NCBI GenBank assembly: GCA_022570975.1
Contig: JACZYS010000105.1
Span: 1 to 8,679, forward strand
Direction of reading: 5' to 3'
Source of the DNA: Candidatus Zixiibacteriota bacterium
GTDB taxonomy: Bacteria; Zixibacteria; MSB-5A5; GN15; FEB-12
Length of the DNA: 8,679 nucleotides
Of the stretch, positions 1 through 7,020 are shown piece by piece. The translations under genes and the position numbers were made by a program. The notes beneath the pieces are model-generated. The model searched no databases, was not told the origin of the DNA, and was given only the letters and a program-made list of their open reading frames with translations. How positions within the stretch are numbered: position 1 is the first letter of the stretch; each line of letters starts with the position of its first letter.

Positions 1-535
1 GCTCCATCTGCCGTCGAATAGTCAGCGGACCGTTCGACCGCTCGAGATAGATCGCCTCTAACGAGAGCGAATCCAGCGTCCGCAGCTCGATATCGGTCAT
101 CTCCTCATTGAGGTGGAGCAGCAGAGCCAGCTCTTCGTCTGAAACCGGAAGGACAGATTTAATAATTTCCTGAGAAGCTCCGGCCTTTAACATCTGGCTG
201 GCTACTCTTATTATTTCTGAACGGTCACGACGGGTACTTGAACGTTCGTCTCTGACAGCATCGTTACCGTATGCGGAGATGGCCGTATTTCTATTTGGAG
301 CGGCATTCAATTTTCCCAGCTGGACATATTCCAGTTTATCTGATTCTATATTTAAAACATTTTCTGTTTCGGTGAACATTCCCTCTGCGTTGGGCAAGAT
401 TTCTTTATTTTCTGTGGTCGCTTTCTTTTTCCGGTTTGTTATCATTGAATATAACCGTACCGTCAAAAGAGCGGCTAGTATATAGCCGGCCATGTTTAGA
501 CCCGTATCAATTAGTAATGCTTGTGAAATATCCAT
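1..535 (-). CDS. SwrB/DUF6115-like membrane-anchored flagellar protein, C-terminus cut by window edge
   Basis: The frame is open from ATG at 535 to the left edge, giving 178 codons without a stop; the C-terminus lies outside the window. The start is supported by AAAGGAG seven bases upstream (543-549). One hydrophobic segment (about residues 8-31) is followed by the basic stretch NRKKK, suggesting a single-pass anchor with a cytoplasmic body. Residues 40-105 look like a polar linker. Residues 106-142 (SEIIRVASQMLKAGASQEII, then a second helix ending LALLLHL) form a short helix-turn-helix-like unit of the kind seen at the end of SwrB (DUF6115) and DUF2802 proteins. In Bacillus subtilis swrB directly follows sigD in the fla/che operon and promotes activation of the export apparatus. 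Here the gene follows the sigma-28 gene with one small gene between. The assignment rests on architecture and position, not alignment. GC content rises sharply over the last 130 bases in the window. Confidence 0.75.
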   Translation of the reverse strand, partial: MDISQALLIDTGLNMAGYILAALLTVRLYSMITNRKKKATTENKEILPNAEGMFTETENVLNIESDKLEYVQLGKLNAAPNRNTAISAYGNDAVRDERSSTRRDRSEIIRVASQMLKAGASQEIIKSVLPVSDEELALLLHLNEEMTDIELRTLDSLSLEAIYLERSNGPLTIRRQME

Positions 536-553
536 TTTCACTCTCCTTTAATA

Positions 554-742
554 TTATGCCTTAATATCTATATGTTCTTGCTGGCTGTCCTGGGACTCTT
601 CTGGATTTTCTTCATGATTGTCTTGACTTTTTTCTGAAGCAGAATTGTCTGCAGGCTGATTATCATCTTGTTTATTGTCTTCTTCATTTTTGTTTCTTTC
701 TGAAAGCTCTACTATATCTTTTTTTCTTTTTGAGATCTTCTT
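554..742 (-). other. Orphan C-terminal reading frame of the small charged gene (after the A7 run)
   Basis: This frame continues the 684-878 gene if one A of the A7 run at 719-725 is skipped. From the run it reads DIVELSERNKNEEDNKQDDN and goes on as an acidic, Gln/Asn/Ser-rich tail ending in HIDIKA and TAA at 554-556, 18 bases before the next start codon. The frame is closed upstream by TGA at 743-745, and no ATG, GTG or TTG lies between that stop and the run, so it cannot easily be translated on its own. Joining the two parts gives 107 residues and restores the tight gene spacing seen in the rest of the operon. Confidence 0.7.
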
Positions 743-878
743 TCATCTTCTCCTTTAGGGCATTGGAAAAATTATCTTTATTTTTGTTCTTTTCTTTTTC
801 AGGTCGTTCAACTTTTTTGACAATTTCTCCGGTAACAGCGTTACTTCTGTTATCCACTTTTTCTATAGGAGCACTCAT
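684..878 (-). CDS. Small charged hypothetical protein after the sigma factor (frame breaks at A7)
   Basis: As written, the ATG at 878 gives a 64-residue, strongly basic protein ending RAFRKKQK. It starts 13 bases after the sigma-factor stop, with AAGGA at 883-887. The N-terminal part (MSAPIEKVDN, then VERPEKEKNKNKDNFSNALK) is hydrophilic, with no signal peptide or membrane segment, and looks intrinsically disordered with a short helix around DNFSNALKEKMKEDL. The natural product is more likely the 107-residue fusion with the acidic tail described at 554-742, because the zero-frame ending would leave an unexplained 148-base gap in a packed operon. I do not recognise the family. A FlgM-like anti-sigma role is conceivable from its position and from VELSERN resembling the FlgM VxLS region, but the tail lacks FlgM's sigma-binding helices, so this is weak. 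Confidence 0.6.
   Translation of the reverse strand: MSAPIEKVDNRSNAVTGEIVKKVERPEKEKNKNKDNFSNALKEKMKEDLKKKKRYSRAFRKKQK
719..725 (-). other. A7 homopolymer at the frame break
   Basis: On the coding strand the sequence is AAAAAG followed by seven A and then GATATAG. Removing one A joins the basic N-terminal frame to the acidic tail. A ribosomal -1 shift would reach TAG almost at once, so only loss of one A (by mutation, RNA-polymerase slippage, or a base-calling error) or a +1 shift gives the long product. Confidence 0.75.
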
Positions 879-891
879 ACAATCCTTACAT

Positions 892-1800
892 TTATCCGGT
901 CATGGAAAATTTCTCTTTGACCATTCCTCTGAGTTTTAATACCGCTCTGGTATGAATCTGGGAAACCCTGGACTCTGAGATGGACATAACTTCGCCAATT
1001 TCTTTTAGAGTCAGCTCTTCGTAGTAATACAGAGAGATTACCAGTTTTTCCTGATTAGAAAGACGATCTATAGCAACTACCAGGTAGGCTCTTAACTCAT
1101 CCTTTTCTATATCCTTCAATACCGATCCTGCGGTCAGATCAATTATTGTTTCAATTCTTGGGACCTGTCGGCTGTCATCTTCGCGATAAATAATTTCATC
1201 AAGAGACAGCATATTGGTGCCGGTTACATCATCCAGAGAAAGATGCAGTTCCTGCATGGTTATTTTCATATATTTGGCCAGTTCCGTTTTTTCCGGCGGA
1301 CGACCAAACTTGTTTTCAAGAAAAGTAAAAGCTCTTTCTATTTCTCTGGATTTGGCACGAGTAGATCGCGGTACCCAGTCAAGAGCTCTGAGCTCATCTA
1401 AGATTGCTCCTCTGATTCTTGGTACAGCATAAGTCTCAAATTTTACTCCGCGATCAGGATCATAGTGACTGAACGCTTCTATAAGGCCAATAACTCCGGT
1501 GCTTACCAAATCATTTAACTCTACGGATTTCGGAAAACCCATGGCCATTCTTGTTGCCACGTTACGAACCAGAGGAACATACTTATCCAAAAGTTTGCGT
1601 CTCATATCCAGAGTTTTATGTTTGTTATATAGTCTCCAATCCCGTTCAGAAACATTCCAGCGATTTGTTCTCCGGGTAGTAAAAGTAGCAACCGCCTGCT
1701 CAACTGAGACGGCAACTGTCTTTTTTGATTTAACCTGAGTTCTCTTCTTAACAGGTTTCCGGCCCGGTTTCCTACGTTCGATTAGTAAAGATTTTGCCAT
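892..1800 (-). CDS. fliA: Flagellar sigma-28 factor (FliA/SigD/WhiG family)
   Basis: This 302-residue protein is a sigma-70-family group 3 factor that directs RNA polymerase to late flagellar and motility promoters. Region 2 covers about residues 66-138, with KYVPLVRNVATRMAMGFP, then LNDLVSTGVIGLIEAF, then the FDPxRGxxFxTYAxxRIRGAILDELR-type block. DWVPRSTR (141-148) is the FliA/WhiG signature at the region 2-3 boundary. Region 3 follows (about 150-205). Region 4 (about 243-292) carries LTLKEIGEVMSISESRVSQI, the helix-turn-helix that reads the -35 element. FliA and SigD are usually about 240-260 residues; here the conserved part starts near W48, preceded by about 45 extra residues rich in Lys/Arg (RRKPGRKPVKKR). 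The ATG at 1800 has AAGGA 11 bases upstream, inside the end of flhG. The gene lies 7 bases after flhG and 13 before the next gene, the FlhG-SigD-SwrB order known from Bacillus without the intervening che genes. Confidence 0.93.
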   Translation of the reverse strand: MAKSLLIERRKPGRKPVKKRTQVKSKKTVAVSVEQAVATFTTRRTNRWNVSERDWRLYNKHKTLDMRRKLLDKYVPLVRNVATRMAMGFPKSVELNDLVSTGVIGLIEAFSHYDPDRGVKFETYAVPRIRGAILDELRALDWVPRSTRAKSREIERAFTFLENKFGRPPEKTELAKYMKITMQELHLSLDDVTGTNMLSLDEIIYREDDSRQVPRIETIIDLTAGSVLKDIEKDELRAYLVVAIDRLSNQEKLVISLYYYEELTLKEIGEVMSISESRVSQIHTRAVLKLRGMVKEKFSMTG

Positions 1801-1807
1801 ATACGTA

Positions 1808-2677
1808 CTATTCCTTTATATCGGCTTCTGCCGCGTTCTCATTTATTCCCTGGTTAGAGAGCTTCTCTAGATCAATTCTCTGGGGAGCATTATTTCTAAT
1901 TAGAGAGCGTGACATGTTGTTAAATAACTGCACCACAATTGATTCCGGAGAGAGCTCAGCTATTGGTGTTTGCTTCATTACGGATTTTCTGATTTCCTCG
2001 GATTCCGGAAGGTTTCCAAAAAGAGGTAATTCTCTTTCTAAGAATCTGCTGGTTAAAGCCGTGAATTTCTGGAAAATGTATTTTGTCTCATCAGAATTTA
2101 TTGTCCGATTGATTAACAGACGGCAGTCCAAAATTGGGTTGGCCTGTATTAAAAATTTAAAAAGTCCATAGCTGTCTGAAATTGAGGTCAACTCCGGAAT
2201 CATTACCAGCAAGTTTATATCTGAACCATGAGCAACTATCGTTGAAGATTTTGATATTCCCGATGGATGGTCAAAAATCACCAGATCATAGGAGGATGCA
2301 TCCGCTCTTAGTTTTTCTACTAATTTTGCTATAGGAGCAATTTCATTTAAGTCAGTAAATTCCTTATTGCTTGGTGATGCCAGAAGGTCAAGATTCTCTC
2401 TTATGGTTGTTATTGCTTCATATAGTGAAAGTTCACCTTTCATATAGTTAACCACCCCAAACTCGGCGCGTAAATTTGAGAGAAGGTGCAGATTGCCGCT
2501 GTTGAAATCTGTATCAACCAGAAGAACACGTATGTGCATCCGTGATGTGATGTCAGCGAGACTGTTTGCAAAGACACTTTTACCCACTCCCCCTTTACCG
2601 GAGAGAACAGAGATAAACTTAGTTTTCCGGTCTAATCCGGAGGCGTGATTATCTATATATGATTTAATTCTATTCAT
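1808..2677 (-). CDS. flhG: FlhG/YlxH-type MinD-family ATPase, flagellar number regulator
   Basis: From ATG at 2677 this is a 289-residue SIMIBI-class ATPase. The deviant Walker A motif SGKGGVGKS is at 26-34, the Walker A' region VLLVDTDFNSGN holds D55 and D57, and the switch II segment VIFDHPSGIS starts near 133. FlhG limits flagellar number and works with FlhF, usually stimulating its GTPase through an N-terminal DQAxxLR motif. Here that site reads DNHASGLD (residues 9-16), with His for Gln and Asp for Arg. A GTG at 2689 would add four residues but has no ribosome site; the ATG at 2677 has GGAG six bases upstream (2684-2687), so I chose it. The gene overlaps flhF by 8 bases. The acidic C-terminus (after about 265) lacks an obvious amphipathic MinD-type membrane helix, but this needs modelling. 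MinD itself is excluded by context. Confidence 0.9.
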   Translation of the reverse strand: MNRIKSYIDNHASGLDRKTKFISVLSGKGGVGKSVFANSLADITSRMHIRVLLVDTDFNSGNLHLLSNLRAEFGVVNYMKGELSLYEAITTIRENLDLLASPSNKEFTDLNEIAPIAKLVEKLRADASSYDLVIFDHPSGISKSSTIVAHGSDINLLVMIPELTSISDSYGLFKFLIQANPILDCRLLINRTINSDETKYIFQKFTALTSRFLERELPLFGNLPESEEIRKSVMKQTPIAELSPESIVVQLFNNMSRSLIRNNAPQRIDLEKLSNQGINENAAEADIKE

Positions 2678-3866
2678 TGTTGTCTCCACAATTCATAAGT
2701 CTGGATGCATACAAAGCCGGCTCCGGTGATTTAAGCAATGGTCGGCCACCCGGTTTGTCGGTTACAAATGCAATCTTAGCCCCGGTTGACATTGATGCTT
2801 CTGCTAAAGTGCCGATGCAGTCGGTGAGATCAGTCATGGTAATCACCAGATGAGTAGGTTTAACAGGCATTATGAGGTTAGAAAATTCTTTGATATCTTT
2901 TGAGCGGGTAACGGCTGAAAAGACGGCAAAAATTAAATCGGGTTTGATAGTTTTTATTGCATCCTCAATTTTCTTGAGGCTTTCACTGTTTTTTTGAAGA
3001 GCAGGCGTATCAATCAGCCAGATTGCTTTGTCATCAGTTTTGTTTGATATTTCATTTTTTTCAATAGTTTCTATTCCCAAAAAATCAGCGCAAGTATTGA
3101 GTTCTTCATGAGCACCTAATTTCATGTCATCCAGACTCATAAGTTTGACCGTTTCTTTTTGAACGGAAATCAATGAAGCTGCCATTTTGCTTAAAACCGA
3201 TGACTTACCGCTCCCTGCCGGTCCAATAAACATGACTTTACTTAGTGATTTTATTGACAGCGAAGGAAGCATCATCGCTGATAGTCTTAAAGTCAGAATC
3301 TTGTTTGCTTCCGTCTGAAAATTATCGTCGTTAACAGCCAAAGCCGTTAAATCTGAAATAATTATTTTAATAAATTCATCAGGAAAGTCTGAATCGTGCA
3401 GGGCTTTGCTAAGATTATCCTGCAAAACAGAAAGATTACTTTTTGGATTCAGATCTGATAGCTGTGTTAAAATCTGGTTGAGTTTAATTTCTATATTTTC
3501 TATTCGGTTATTTAATTCTAAGTTGCTGATCTGAGTCGTTAGTTTTTCTGTCGGTTCTGTCGGCGGAGACGCAAGTATAATTTCTTCAGTAATTTCATCA
3601 CCGGGCGAAATTTCACTTCCTAATTTGGGCATGACCGGTGATATTTCTCTTGCAATTTCATTCAGGTCACGACGCGGTGACGCAAGCAACAGAGATGACT
3701 GAGATACCGATGGTTTTTCGAGACAAGCTGTTACTTCAACTCTGCTGTTACCGGAGTCATCGGTTACGTTTCTGGTTTTTAATACAATCGCATCACCACC
3801 CATTTCCAGCCGTACTTTCTTCATCGCCGAGGATGAGTTCTCTGCTATAAATGATTTAATTATCAT
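2670..3866 (-). CDS. flhF: FlhF, SRP-type GTPase for flagellar placement, with degenerate G motifs
   Basis: This 398-residue protein starts with the typical FlhF opening (MIIKSFIAENSSSAMKKVRL, then GGDAIVLKTR) and has the B-N-G layout: a variable linker (about 50-140), a helical N domain (about 145-205) and a G domain from 208. FlhF recruits or positions the first flagellar structures at the pole and dimerises when bound to GTP. The P-loop GPAGSGKSS (215-223) is intact. Other motifs are weakened: the usual DTYRxGA reads DDMKLGA (246-252), DTAGR reads DTPAL (286-290), the guanine-specifying TKxD reads TMTD (343-346), and the closing GQ region reads DKPGGRP (370-376). The start lies inside the end of flhA (11-base overlap) with GAGG seven bases upstream. 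Identity as FlhF is secure from the N-terminus and from flhA/flhG on either side; whether it still hydrolyses GTP is uncertain. Confidence 0.93.
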   Translation of the reverse strand: MIIKSFIAENSSSAMKKVRLEMGGDAIVLKTRNVTDDSGNSRVEVTACLEKPSVSQSSLLLASPRRDLNEIAREISPVMPKLGSEISPGDEITEEIILASPPTEPTEKLTTQISNLELNNRIENIEIKLNQILTQLSDLNPKSNLSVLQDNLSKALHDSDFPDEFIKIIISDLTALAVNDDNFQTEANKILTLRLSAMMLPSLSIKSLSKVMFIGPAGSGKSSVLSKMAASLISVQKETVKLMSLDDMKLGAHEELNTCADFLGIETIEKNEISNKTDDKAIWLIDTPALQKNSESLKKIEDAIKTIKPDLIFAVFSAVTRSKDIKEFSNLIMPVKPTHLVITMTDLTDCIGTLAEASMSTGAKIAFVTDKPGGRPLLKSPEPALYASRLMNCGDNNE

Positions 3867-5943
3867 CTTCTAACCTCACTATACCGGTTGATACTAACTC
3901 TACCTGGGGAAGGATTTCATTGTAGGATATAACTGAAAGGGCCGGGTATGATGATTCAATAAGTCTATACAGGGCCAGTCTAATATTGGGAGAACATATG
4001 CACACGGGTGTATGGCCTCCGTTTTGTGCCGATTCAATCCGACTACCAATCTGCTTGAGCAGGCTTTCTGAAAGGGCAGGATCCAACAACAACATCAAAC
4101 CTTGCTTGGTACTCTGGATTGAGTCAGATAGCTGCTGCTCCAAAGCCGGGTCAATGGTGAAAACGTTAATCCTTCCGTTTTTATCTTTGTAAATTTCTGT
4201 TATCTGTCTTTTGAGTGCCATTCTTACATACTCTGAAAGGACATCGGTATCTTTGGTGGCTGCTATATAATCCGAAAGGGTTTCAAGAATGGTTGAGAGG
4301 TCTCGGACCGGCACTCGTTCTTTGAGTAGAGCCTGGAGAACTTTTTGTAAGGTTCCCAGTGGTACAATTTCCGGGATTACAGAATCAACCAAGGCCGGAT
4401 AATCTTCTTTGAGAGTATCAACCAGATGCTGAACATCCTGTCGTGATAATATCTCATAAGATGAACTTCTGATTTGTTCGGTCATGTGAGTTGCAAGTAC
4501 AGCCGATGGCTCAACCACGGTGAACTGTTTGGCTTCTGCAATCTCCTTGAGATTTGGAATAATCCAGGTCGATTCCAGTCCAAAGGCCGGGTCTTTAGTT
4601 TCAAATCCGTCCAGATGGTCATCCACGTACCCCGGATTAATTGCCAGAAGATGGTCAGGCATCAGCTCAAAACCTGAGACTCTAATACCTTTGACTTTAA
4701 GCTGATATTCGTTTGGTTTAAGCTGGATATTGTCACGGATTCTAATCGATGGAACCACAATTCCCATTTCCGTAGCCAGCTGTTTCCTGATAACACTGAT
4801 CCGCTCCAAAAGGTCTCCACCCTGATTGTCATCAACAAGAGGAATCAGCCCGTACCCTATTTCCAAACCAAGAACGTCAACTTTGAGTAAATCTTCAGTT
4901 CGTTCTTCGGCCTTGGTCTTTTGTTGGGCGTCAACATCTGCCTGTCTTTTAGCATCAACACTTTTTCTTTGCTGAGCCCCCAAGGTCATATAGCCCAGAC
5001 CACCGGTAACGGCGGCTAAGATGAAAAAGATCATTGTCGGCATACCCGGTAAAAACCCAAAAATTACGAGAACCACAGCGGCAACAATCAGAGCCCTTGG
5101 CTGACGTGTTAACTGTGTCGTTAGATCCGATCCCAACGGAGCATTGGATGCCGCTCTTGTAACAATGATACCCGAAGCTGTTGAGACTAACAGGGCGGGA
5201 ATCTGTGTTACAAGACCATCACCAATTGAAAGCAGAGAATAAGTTCTTAAAGCATCGGTTAAGTCCATCCCGTTTAAGGCAATTCCAATAACAAAACCGC
5301 CGATAATATTGATAAGCGTAATTAAAATACCGGCAATTGCATCCCCTCTGACAAATTTTGAGGCACCGTCCATGGCTCCATAAAAATCTGCTTCCTTGGA
5401 GATGATTTCTCTTCTTTCTTTTGCTTCCCGCTCCTCAATTATCCCGGCATTTAAGTCGGCATCAATAGCCATCTGCTTTCCGGGCATTGCATCCAGAGTA
5501 AACCGCGCGGCAACTTCTGAAATTCTTCCGGCACCTTTTGTAATAACAACAAACTGAATAATGACCAAAATTGTGAAGACAATAAATCCGACAACGTAAT
5601 TACCCTGCACTACAAAATTACCAAAGGAGTTGATGACTTCTCCGGCATATGCCTGACCCAGAATTAGACGGGTAGATGCCACGTTTAAGGAGAGTCTCAA
5701 AAGAGTGACAATTAGAAGCATTCCGGGAAATACAGAAAGTTCCAGCGGGCGGGTGACATACATAGTTGTCAGCAAAATGACCAGCGAAAATGTTATATTG
5801 AAAGCCAAGGCAAAATCCAATAGCATTGTTGGAATGGGAATTACCAAAACCCCAATAATACCAACTACGCCTATAGCTAAAATGATATCTGAACGAGATG
5901 CTAATTTGTCTACAAAAGTAGGTTGTCCTATGGCATGTTCCAT
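3856..5943 (-). CDS. flhA: FlhA, flagellar type III export gate protein
   Basis: The 695-residue length is normal for FlhA. It forms the nonameric ring under the export gate, couples proton motive force to protein export, and offers a cytoplasmic docking face for chaperone-substrate complexes. About eight membrane segments fill residues 18-320. The FHIPEP family signature is clear at 140-162 (RISEVAARFTLDAMPGKQMA, then ID), followed by DADLNAGIIEEREAKERRE. The FVRGDAIAGI segment (197-206) carries the conserved Asp important for proton coupling in Salmonella FlhA. A charged linker (about 325-350) leads to the four-subdomain cytoplasmic part, intact to the end. ATG at 5943 lies one base after the flhB stop; GGAAAGG about 12 bases upstream lies inside flhB, suggesting translational coupling. 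Nothing in it looks damaged. Confidence 0.98.
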   Translation of the reverse strand: MEHAIGQPTFVDKLASRSDIILAIGVVGIIGVLVIPIPTMLLDFALAFNITFSLVILLTTMYVTRPLELSVFPGMLLIVTLLRLSLNVASTRLILGQAYAGEVINSFGNFVVQGNYVVGFIVFTILVIIQFVVITKGAGRISEVAARFTLDAMPGKQMAIDADLNAGIIEEREAKERREIISKEADFYGAMDGASKFVRGDAIAGILITLINIIGGFVIGIALNGMDLTDALRTYSLLSIGDGLVTQIPALLVSTASGIIVTRAASNAPLGSDLTTQLTRQPRALIVAAVVLVIFGFLPGMPTMIFFILAAVTGGLGYMTLGAQQRKSVDAKRQADVDAQQKTKAEERTEDLLKVDVLGLEIGYGLIPLVDDNQGGDLLERISVIRKQLATEMGIVVPSIRIRDNIQLKPNEYQLKVKGIRVSGFELMPDHLLAINPGYVDDHLDGFETKDPAFGLESTWIIPNLKEIAEAKQFTVVEPSAVLATHMTEQIRSSSYEILSRQDVQHLVDTLKEDYPALVDSVIPEIVPLGTLQKVLQALLKERVPVRDLSTILETLSDYIAATKDTDVLSEYVRMALKRQITEIYKDKNGRINVFTIDPALEQQLSDSIQSTKQGLMLLLDPALSESLLKQIGSRIESAQNGGHTPVCICSPNIRLALYRLIESSYPALSVISYNEILPQVELVSTGIVRLEDDN

Positions 5944-5944
5944 A

Positions 5945-7015
5945 TTACTTCATTACCTTTCCTTTGAGCTTGTAGACATATGCCATAACTTCTGCAATGG
6001 CTCGATAGAGATTTATAGGAACCATCTGACCGACATCACACATTTTGAACAATGCTCTTGCCAGTGGTTTATCTTCTAAAACCGGTATTCCGTGTTTGAA
6101 GGCTAGTTCTTTAATTTTTTCGGCAACCAGTCTTTCACCTTTTGCAATCACGTATGGAGCGTTCATTTCGTCCTGGTCATATTTTAAGGCAACCGCTATA
6201 TGGGTTGGGTTGGTCACAACCACATCTGCCAGCGGAATAGCTTTCATCATGCGGCTTTTTGACATTTCTCTTTGAAGCTGTTTGATTCTGGATTTTATTT
6301 GAGGAGAACCTTCAGTATCTTTGTATTCTTCTTTTATCTCCTGCTTGGTCATACGGATAGATTTTTCTAATTCATATTTCTGGAAGAAGTAATCGATAAT
6401 ACCTATAACCAAAATCATGCCACCAATTTTGAGAGCTACCTGAAGAGAGAGCACACCCATTGTTTTTGTTATTTCGGCAATAGGCTTGTCGGCTAAAAGG
6501 AAAAATGACTCAAACTCTCCCCTGATTGCGTAATAAGCCACAATTCCAAAAACGAGCAGTTTCAAAGAGTCCCTTACCAGATGAACCAAAGACTTAGTAG
6601 AGAATAATTTTTTTAATCCTTCAAGAAAATTTAGCTTGTCCAATTTCAGCTCCATAGACTTAGATGAGATCTTGAGCCCCACCTGGGCAACGTTTACACC
6701 CAGAGCAATAACTATCATGACTGAAAAAATGGGGAGCATGATTGAGAAAAAATTCATCATGCTGTCACCAAACATTTTTTGAAAAGTGATATCAGAACTT
6801 GCGATTGATGGAGCATTGGTCATGGTATATAACATTAGCTGTTTTGCCTGTCCTGCCAGAGATGGTCCCAGCAGGTATATAGTTGTAAATCCAAGAAGAA
6901 TGATGGCGGCTGAGTTAAGCTCCAAAGACTTGGTAACTTTACCTTCATCACGGGCTTTCGCTCTTCTCCGCGGAGTTGCTTTCTCTGTCCGTTCCTGAAA
7001 ACTATCTTGTGCCAT
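5945..7015 (-). CDS. flhB: FlhB, flagellar export specificity switch protein
   Basis: This 356-residue protein matches full-length FlhB. FlhB wraps the FliPQR gate and, after self-cleavage, switches export from rod/hook to filament substrates. The N-terminus has the family hallmark ERTEKATPRRRAKARDEGKV (8-27). Four membrane segments lie near 33-55, 88-112, 145-165 and 188-210. The soluble C-terminal domain holds the self-cleavage site NPTH at 269-272, preceded by ADVVVT and followed by IAVALKYD, so the switch should work by N|PTH cleavage. The C-terminal PLARALFK (317-324) and the end of the domain are also typical. ATG at 7015 starts 5 bases after the fliR stop with a GGGGAAGG ribosome site inside the end of fliR. 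No truncation or missing key residue is seen. Confidence 0.98.
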   Translation of the reverse strand: MAQDSFQERTEKATPRRRAKARDEGKVTKSLELNSAAIILLGFTTIYLLGPSLAGQAKQLMLYTMTNAPSIASSDITFQKMFGDSMMNFFSIMLPIFSVMIVIALGVNVAQVGLKISSKSMELKLDKLNFLEGLKKLFSTKSLVHLVRDSLKLLVFGIVAYYAIRGEFESFFLLADKPIAEITKTMGVLSLQVALKIGGMILVIGIIDYFFQKYELEKSIRMTKQEIKEEYKDTEGSPQIKSRIKQLQREMSKSRMMKAIPLADVVVTNPTHIAVALKYDQDEMNAPYVIAKGERLVAEKIKELAFKHGIPVLEDKPLARALFKMCDVGQMVPINLYRAIAEVMAYVYKLKGKVMK

Positions 7016-7020
7016 TTAGG

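Noticed and set aside
279..485. Plus-strand open frame antisense to the SwrB-like gene
   Set aside because: It is the shadow of a minus-strand gene with a good start and ribosome site. The same applies to other plus-strand frames inside the operon.
554..878. FlgM anti-sigma factor
   Set aside because: Position and VELSERN are suggestive, but the acidic low-complexity tail lacks FlgM's conserved sigma-binding helices.
1800..1830. Sigma-28 promoter inside the end of flhG (GCCGATAT)
   Set aside because: It resembles a -10 element, but no TAAA-type -35 lies at the right distance, and it is explained as coding sequence.
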